In this document: one piece after another, positions 6,316-10,954 of the stretch
Layout of the letters: each line of letters starts with the position of its first letter
Numbering within the stretch: position 1 is the stretch's first letter
Source of the DNA: Woeseiaceae bacterium
GTDB taxonomy: Bacteria; Pseudomonadota; Gammaproteobacteria; Steroidobacterales; Woeseiaceae
Direction of reading: 5' to 3'
Assembly (NCBI GenBank): GCA_013138675.1
Contig: WTCH01000226.1
Span: 1-10,954 of the forward strand
DNA: 10,954 nt
The notes under the pieces: generated by a model
Seen by the model: only the letters and a program-made list of their open reading frames with translations
Told to the model about the DNA's origin: nothing
Database searches by the model: none
Made by a program: the position numbers and the translations under genes

Positions 6316-7842
6316 TTATTCCTCTGAGCGATTCAGGTCGGGGAGATTCCATTCGGTAACAGGGAGCGGCCCCAGTACTGGATCCCCCAACTCGGGACTC
6401 GTCAGTAAGTAAACCCCGGTATCGGTTGCTACCCAGATCAGCTTGCGATCCCACTCGATGAATACATTGTCCGTGTTGCGCGTGTAGCTACCGGGTTCGT
6501 CGAGATCACCACCCTGCGGAGGAATAAAGTAGGACGATATAAATGGGTACTCCGGATCGCTGATGTCATAACACTGCAAGCCGGCGTTAAAGAAAGTGTA
6601 ACAAGTGAAATCGGGATCAGCTTTCCCCGGCGCTTTGAGATGCGGCGGATTGTGAACACCGAAACGGCCACGTTTCTGGCAGAAATTATCGTACGGTGCC
6701 TCCTCAGGTGGCCGCGGTATGGGCAACGTGGAAATCTCTTGTGGATTTGCAGGGTCACTGACATCGATGATGTAGCTGTGATGATACGGTTCGTTGCAAT
6801 CCGGGTTCAGCACTTCCGGCGCACCGATTACGAAGCCCCTGTCCAATCTGGACACATCCACAGAGTGGAACGCGATCCCCCCGGGTTTGTAGGGCGCTTC
6901 GAAGCGACCCAGTAATTTGGGCGCAGCGGCGTCGCTTAAATCGTGGATGAAAATGCCGAACGAGCCCCATGGACTAAAGCCCAGTTTGCCGCCATTCTCC
7001 TGTTTCTTCGGGACATAGAATGCGCCATGCATTCCTGTAAATGACTCCTTGTCGCCGCTCTCTCTCCAGGCCTCGTATGCCTCCTCTTCGTCCTCACGCT
7101 GACCGGGCAGCCACCAGTGCGATACATGCTTCGGTTCGCTGGGGTCGGAAACATCAACGAGCATGACCCCGTGACTGTGCACGCGTACCGGGCTTTCCTG
7201 GTGCGTGAAACTGTCATCCGGAGCGGCATCCAGGTAGGCGTACCGACCACCATCATAATAATCCCGGTGTGTACCGCCGCCTGTCTGCCGCGTACGAGCG
7301 GGATCACCGAGATCCGTGCTGAACTCTGACAGTGGTTTGATATCGTACGGATCACTTGCATCATAAAAGCGTACGCCGCGCAGTCCGTCGTGGTTATTCA
7401 CTCTCTCGTATGCGCTCGGATCGTCGTATTTGCCATGCGGAAATTCGGTGGTTGCCCTTATCAGGGGCGGCGCCGCGCCGGTCATGAGAATCCACTTGCC
7501 GATTTCGGCATTGTAGGCAAGCTGTATTTGCCTGCCTTCGAAGGCGCCCTCGTTGATCACGACCGGATTCAGCGGGTCCGTAACTTCAATGACGTCACCT
7601 CTTGGAATTCCGCCCTGAAAGAGAAAACGTCGTTCACCCTGGGACATCATTTGCATTTTCCAGCGACGATTCTCGCCGCCGATATGGGCACGAACAGCCA
7701 TATTGCGAATGTAGGTCGTCTGATCGAGGTACGGCAGGCTGTCGGGTCGCGGGTGCGGGTGCGCGTTGGCGAGAACACTCTCAGGAACACTGAGAATGAG
7801 TAGGGCAAGTGCTATTACGAAGTGATTGCCTTTGACTGTCAT
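6316..7842 (-). CDS. Secreted LVIVD-repeat beta-propeller protein, function unknown
   Basis: A 508-residue protein. A Sec signal peptide (residues 1-27, cleavage expected after ANA) sends it to the periplasm or outside. At least six copies of a D-[IVL]-S/T-D-P-x-x-P type repeat, the hallmark of LVIVD proteins, are visible near residues 87, 161, 228, 299, 358 and 424; each marks the edge of one propeller blade. Histidines recur at comparable places between repeats (192, 222/224, 272, 326, 354/355, 397/401), often beside Gly, Tyr or Phe. All four cysteines (349, 388, 414, 424) are in the C-terminal part, so disulfides are possible. The ATG has a strong ribosome site. The start lies 24 bases after the paaK stop, so one transcript with paaK is likely. 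No enzyme family is recognised; a structural or binding role is as possible as catalysis. Confidence 0.85.
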   Translation of the reverse strand: MTVKGNHFVIALALLILSVPESVLANAHPHPRPDSLPYLDQTTYIRNMAVRAHIGGENRRWKMQMMSQGERRFLFQGGIPRGDVIEVTDPLNPVVINEGAFEGRQIQLAYNAEIGKWILMTGAAPPLIRATTEFPHGKYDDPSAYERVNNHDGLRGVRFYDASDPYDIKPLSEFSTDLGDPARTRQTGGGTHRDYYDGGRYAYLDAAPDDSFTHQESPVRVHSHGVMLVDVSDPSEPKHVSHWWLPGQREDEEEAYEAWRESGDKESFTGMHGAFYVPKKQENGGKLGFSPWGSFGIFIHDLSDAAAPKLLGRFEAPYKPGGIAFHSVDVSRLDRGFVIGAPEVLNPDCNEPYHHSYIIDVSDPANPQEISTLPIPRPPEEAPYDNFCQKRGRFGVHNPPHLKAPGKADPDFTCYTFFNAGLQCYDISDPEYPFISSYFIPPQGGDLDEPGSYTRNTDNVFIEWDRKLIWVATDTGVYLLTSPELGDPVLGPLPVTEWNLPDLNRSEE

Positions 7843-7848
7843 ATCGAT

Positions 7849-7853
7849 CCCCT
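7849..7853 (-). promoter_or_regulatory. Ribosome binding site of the propeller gene
   Basis: AGGGG on the minus strand, 6 bases before the ATG at 7842-7840, is a strong Shine-Dalgarno match. It lies in the 24-base gap after paaK and supports both the start choice and independent initiation within a shared transcript. Confidence 0.7.
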
Positions 7854-7866
7854 GGTTTGAGAAACG

Positions 7867-9150
7867 CTAGTCGCGCTCGTCGATCACCCGCACAGCCTTT
7901 CCTTCGGAGCGAGCAACCGCACCGGGCTCGTTGACCTCGATACTAGCACTCACACCGACATAATCTTTAATGCCCTTTTTCAGCTCGCCGGCGAGCGCGG
8001 CGTCATCGGCGTCCGTCGCGCCCGGTGTTTTCTCGACCTGCACCGTGATGACGTCGAGCTGATCGTTGCGGGAAACCCTGATCTGGTAGTGCGGCGCAAG
8101 ACCGCTGACAGCCAGCACACGTTCTTCGATCTGCGTCGGGAATACGTTAACGCCGCGGATGATCAGCATGTCATCCGAGCGCCCTGTGATCTTGTCCATG
8201 CGGCGCATGGTTCTCGCGGTACCCGGCAGCAACCGCGTCAGGTCGCGGGTCCGATAGCGAATAACCGGGAAAGCCTCCTTGGTCAACGACGTGAACACGA
8301 GTTCGCCCATTTCACCGTCGGGCACCACTTCACCGGTCTCCGGATTAATGATCTCGGGGTAGAAATGATCTTCCCAGATCACGGGCCCGTCCTTGGTCTC
8401 GATGCACTCATTGGCGACGCCCGGGCCGATGACTTCTGACAGCCCGTAAATATCGATCGCGTCCAGCCCGCATCGCTCCTCGAGTTCCTTGCGCATCGAG
8501 TTACTCCAGGGCTCGGCGCCAAAGATACCGACCCTGAGCGACGACTTGGCCGGGTCCAGGCCCTGGCGTTCGAATTCATCGGCGATGTTGAGCATGTACG
8601 ATGGCGTCACCATGATGATGTCGGGTTCGAAGTCCCGGATGAGCTGCACCTGCTTCGGCGTCTGCCCGCCCGACATCGGGATGACCATCGCGCCCAGTTT
8701 TTCTGCGCCGTAATGCGCGCCAAGTCCGCCCGTGAACAGGCCGTACCCGTAAGCCACGTGCACCTTGTCACCCGGCCCGCCGCCGCTCGCGCGTATTGAT
8801 CGCGCAACCACGGTTGCCCACATGTCGATGTCATTCCTGGTGTAGCCCACAACTGTTGGTTTACCCGTCGTGCCACTGGAGGCATGAATACGGACAACCT
8901 CACTTTGCGGTACGGCGAACATGCCGAAAGGATATGCCTGGCGAAGATCGTCCTTCGTGGTGAACGGCAGCTTCGACAGATCTTCGAGCGCTCGGATGTC
9001 GGTCGGCGCCACACCTAGTGCCTCACACTTTGCACGGTAGGGTAAGACGTTGTCGTAAGTATGCGATATCGACCACTGCAGCCGCTCGAGTTGTAGCGCT
9101 CTGAGCTCATCGATACTGGCAGTTTCGATGGGTTCCAGGTTTTCGGGCAT
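7867..9150 (-). CDS. paaK: Phenylacetate-CoA ligase (aryl-CoA ligase, AMP-forming)
   Basis: A 427-residue cytoplasmic enzyme of the usual PaaK length, part of the ANL adenylate-forming superfamily. It activates phenylacetate or a related aryl acid with ATP to the acyl-AMP and then the CoA thioester. Motifs in order: the phosphate-binding SSGTTGKP (91-98), the adenine-binding YGLSE (235-239), the ribose-binding RTRDL (300-304), the hinge segment GRSDDML (323-329) followed by RGVNVFPTQIE, and the C-terminal SEGKAVRV with the catalytic Lys418. Only AAAAAGG (9160-9166) serves as a ribosome site, 9 bases before the ATG. The gene starts 19 bases after the VWA gene and ends 24 bases before the propeller gene. 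No paaA-E, paaG, paaZ or regulator gene is in the window, so the substrate may be another aryl acid, and the pathway role cannot be told from context. Confidence 0.93.
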   Translation of the reverse strand: MPENLEPIETASIDELRALQLERLQWSISHTYDNVLPYRAKCEALGVAPTDIRALEDLSKLPFTTKDDLRQAYPFGMFAVPQSEVVRIHASSGTTGKPTVVGYTRNDIDMWATVVARSIRASGGGPGDKVHVAYGYGLFTGGLGAHYGAEKLGAMVIPMSGGQTPKQVQLIRDFEPDIIMVTPSYMLNIADEFERQGLDPAKSSLRVGIFGAEPWSNSMRKELEERCGLDAIDIYGLSEVIGPGVANECIETKDGPVIWEDHFYPEIINPETGEVVPDGEMGELVFTSLTKEAFPVIRYRTRDLTRLLPGTARTMRRMDKITGRSDDMLIIRGVNVFPTQIEERVLAVSGLAPHYQIRVSRNDQLDVITVQVEKTPGATDADDAALAGELKKGIKDYVGVSASIEVNEPGAVARSEGKAVRVIDERD

Positions 9151-9169
9151 TCGGAGGTGCCTTTTTCTT

Positions 9170-10954
9170 TTACTGATTCACCTGCATTTGCTCGATCGAC
9201 GTTGCCACATCTTCACAGGACTGGTGTTCGATCTGCCCACGATTCTCCAGGTGAGACACGTGGCCATCTGATTTCTCCAGTGTAACAGTCACTCGGTCCC
9301 GCGGAGCCAGGCTAACCGGGACAATCTGCGGCGGCGAACTATGCAGCTCGACCCGGTAGTCACCCTCAGGCAGGAACAACTGCCCTGGCGAACCGAGGGA
9401 TCCGGTTGCAATCTCTGTGCTGCCTTTGTACACACTGAATGACGTCGCGACCGTCTCCGCCAGTGCTACCTTGAGTTCCTCGGCACTGCCAGCAACAACG
9501 TAACGTCCGCCCGACGCACTAGCTACAGCCCGCAGGCTCGCCGCGTCCTCATCAGCTGCATTGCCAAGGCCGAAACCGATGACGTGAACCGTAATGCCCT
9601 GCATGCTCAGGTCGCGTGCGGCCTGGACAGGGTCCCCACCGCAACTTTCAATGCCATCAGTGACCAGGACCACGGCGCGATCGCTTTGCAGCGAGCCAAA
9701 GTCGTGGGCCGCCTGGTTCAGAGCATAGGCGATTGGCGTTTGCCCGAGTGGCCGGAGACCGCCGATAGCCGCGCGGATTGGCTCACGGTTGTACTCCGCG
9801 AAGGGTACGAGTAGTGCCGAGTCGGCGCAGTTGTTCCTGTCGCTAGGGCTAGAGTTTCCGTATGCACGGAGTGCCAGGTCCAGGTCCTCTGGGAACCAGT
9901 AGGAAACGTCCTGCAGGATTTCTTTGGCGATAGTCATCTTGGCTTCGCCGTCGATCTGGCCCCACATGCTTCTCGACGCGTCCACCACGACCTCGACTGC
10001 TCGATCGTTCAGCGATATGACGGGACGCCCCTGCTTCACCGCTGCCACCTCAAGAGCGGCACAGCTTGCATCGCGCACGGTCACCGTGACGGCAGACTCT
10101 CTTACATCGCCATCCAGGCTCGTTGCCATCGCAACGATTCGATTTTCACCCACAGCGAGCGGAAGCTTGCCGCTAAAGGTACCACCCGCGAGTTTTGCAT
10201 CGACAGGCAGAGAGCCATTGACGCTCAAAGTTACACTTTCCACACCCGTAGTACGCAGATCAAGGAAGGCCTGGGGCAATTTGGCGGGGTCCGAAACCTG
10301 GACGAAGCTACCGCCTGTTGCCCAGGCAATAGTATCGAGAATTGAGCTGCCCTTCTGGCTCGACCCAAGCAAGAGTGTTTGAATCGTCGCGCCCTTCGAG
10401 TGTGACTGCACCGCGGCGTCATACGCTTTTCTCTCGTTCGACATGCCGTCCGTGAACAGCATGATCACTCGCGATGACCCGGGTCGCCCGTTCTGCTCCA
10501 GTTCCTCGAGCGCTGTCTGAATGCCAGCAGCGAGATTCGTGCTACCGGATCGCGGCAGGTCGCCCAGCACGCTGATGGCCGAGTCTCGATCTGACGTCAA
10601 AGGCTGGGCCAGCTCACCCTTATTATCGAAACTGACCACACCAATTTTGATGTCGCTTTTCGGCGAGAGATTTCGCACGAGTCCGATAGCTCCCTGCGAA
10701 CGGAAGTCGCCGGGGTCAGTCCCTTTCAGGCTCGCCGACGTGTCCATGACGAAAATCATGTCGAGGTAACGGACGCCGCCGATGGCTGATGCGATGCCGT
10801 CCACTTCGACCATGGTTTCGCCATTCACCGCACTAAAATCGGCAGATGGTGACTGGATTTCAATCTGAAGATCAGTCGATGTCTCCTGACCAAAAGCAGA
10901 AGACGCGAAGCTGCACGCCAGAACTGACGTCAAGACAACCATACTATTGCGCAT
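9170..10954 (-). CDS. Secreted protein with two von Willebrand factor A domains
   Basis: A 594-residue protein whose ATG is the last codon of the window. The N terminus (MRNSMVVLTS onward, cleavage expected after AFG at 22) is a good Sec signal peptide, so this is probably the true start, but upstream bases are not visible. Domain 1 (about 62-235) has a complete metal-ion-dependent adhesion site: DTSAS at 71-75, Thr139, Asp169 in FTDG. A beta-sandwich-like linker (about 236-295) follows. Domain 2 (about 318-500) also has a complete site: DASRS at 325-329, Thr406 in GQTP, Asp433 in VTDG. Cys376 and Cys438 in domain 2 match a pair common in this VWA subfamily and may form a disulfide. The tail (505-594) looks like a small beta-sandwich, with no transmembrane helix. 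The role is probably protein or matrix binding through a divalent cation; the partner is unknown. It leads the run into paaK, 19 bases downstream. Confidence 0.88.
   Translation of the reverse strand: MRNSMVVLTSVLACSFASSAFGQETSTDLQIEIQSPSADFSAVNGETMVEVDGIASAIGGVRYLDMIFVMDTSASLKGTDPGDFRSQGAIGLVRNLSPKSDIKIGVVSFDNKGELAQPLTSDRDSAISVLGDLPRSGSTNLAAGIQTALEELEQNGRPGSSRVIMLFTDGMSNERKAYDAAVQSHSKGATIQTLLLGSSQKGSSILDTIAWATGGSFVQVSDPAKLPQAFLDLRTTGVESVTLSVNGSLPVDAKLAGGTFSGKLPLAVGENRIVAMATSLDGDVRESAVTVTVRDASCAALEVAAVKQGRPVISLNDRAVEVVVDASRSMWGQIDGEAKMTIAKEILQDVSYWFPEDLDLALRAYGNSSPSDRNNCADSALLVPFAEYNREPIRAAIGGLRPLGQTPIAYALNQAAHDFGSLQSDRAVVLVTDGIESCGGDPVQAARDLSMQGITVHVIGFGLGNAADEDAASLRAVASASGGRYVVAGSAEELKVALAETVATSFSVYKGSTEIATGSLGSPGQLFLPEGDYRVELHSSPPQIVPVSLAPRDRVTVTLEKSDGHVSHLENRGQIEHQSCEDVATSIEQMQVNQ

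Noticed and set aside
7390..7803. Plus-strand frame of 137 codons opposite the propeller gene
   Set aside because: Shadow of the propeller gene, which has a signal peptide, repeats and a strong ribosome site.

Overview
The window looks like a chromosomal segment of a Gram-negative, probably marine gammaproteobacterium. The evidence is a sodium/galactose symporter that closely resembles the Vibrio vSGLT protein, a lipoprotein with a lipobox, several Sec signal peptides, Shine-Dalgarno motifs, and moderate GC content. The taxonomic call is inference. I see no mobile element, tRNA, rRNA or CRISPR array. Genes fill nearly the whole window, and the longest gap is about 91 bases.

The plus-strand half (1-5352) is a galactoside-use cluster. 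It holds the C-terminal part of a GH2 beta-galactosidase cut by the window edge, a sodium/galactose symporter starting 2 bases after it, a lipoprotein serine hydrolase of the class C beta-lactamase (S12) type starting 7 bases later, and after 72 bases a galactose mutarotase. Together they would release galactose from a beta-galactoside, import it with sodium, and equilibrate its anomers for the Leloir pathway. No galK, galT or galE lies in the window.

All genes in the second half are on the minus strand. Reading in their own direction, a secreted protein with two von Willebrand A domains (starting at the right edge) is followed after 19 bases by a phenylacetate-CoA ligase (paaK), and after another 24 bases by a secreted LVIVD-repeat beta-propeller protein. 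A 91-base gap with a perfect 9-bp inverted repeat follows. Last comes a secreted alpha/beta hydrolase of the acetyl-xylan-esterase-like type, whose end overlaps the mutarotase gene tail to tail by 13 bases.

The sugar half is easy to read functionally, and the secreted esterase may belong to it by location and theme (deacylation of a glycan). The three-gene run VWA-PaaK-LVIVD is harder to interpret: an isolated aryl-CoA ligase sits between two exported proteins, with no other phenylacetate-pathway gene in view. The His-rich propeller protein and the lipoprotein serine hydrolase inside the galactoside operon are the two genes whose roles are most open.
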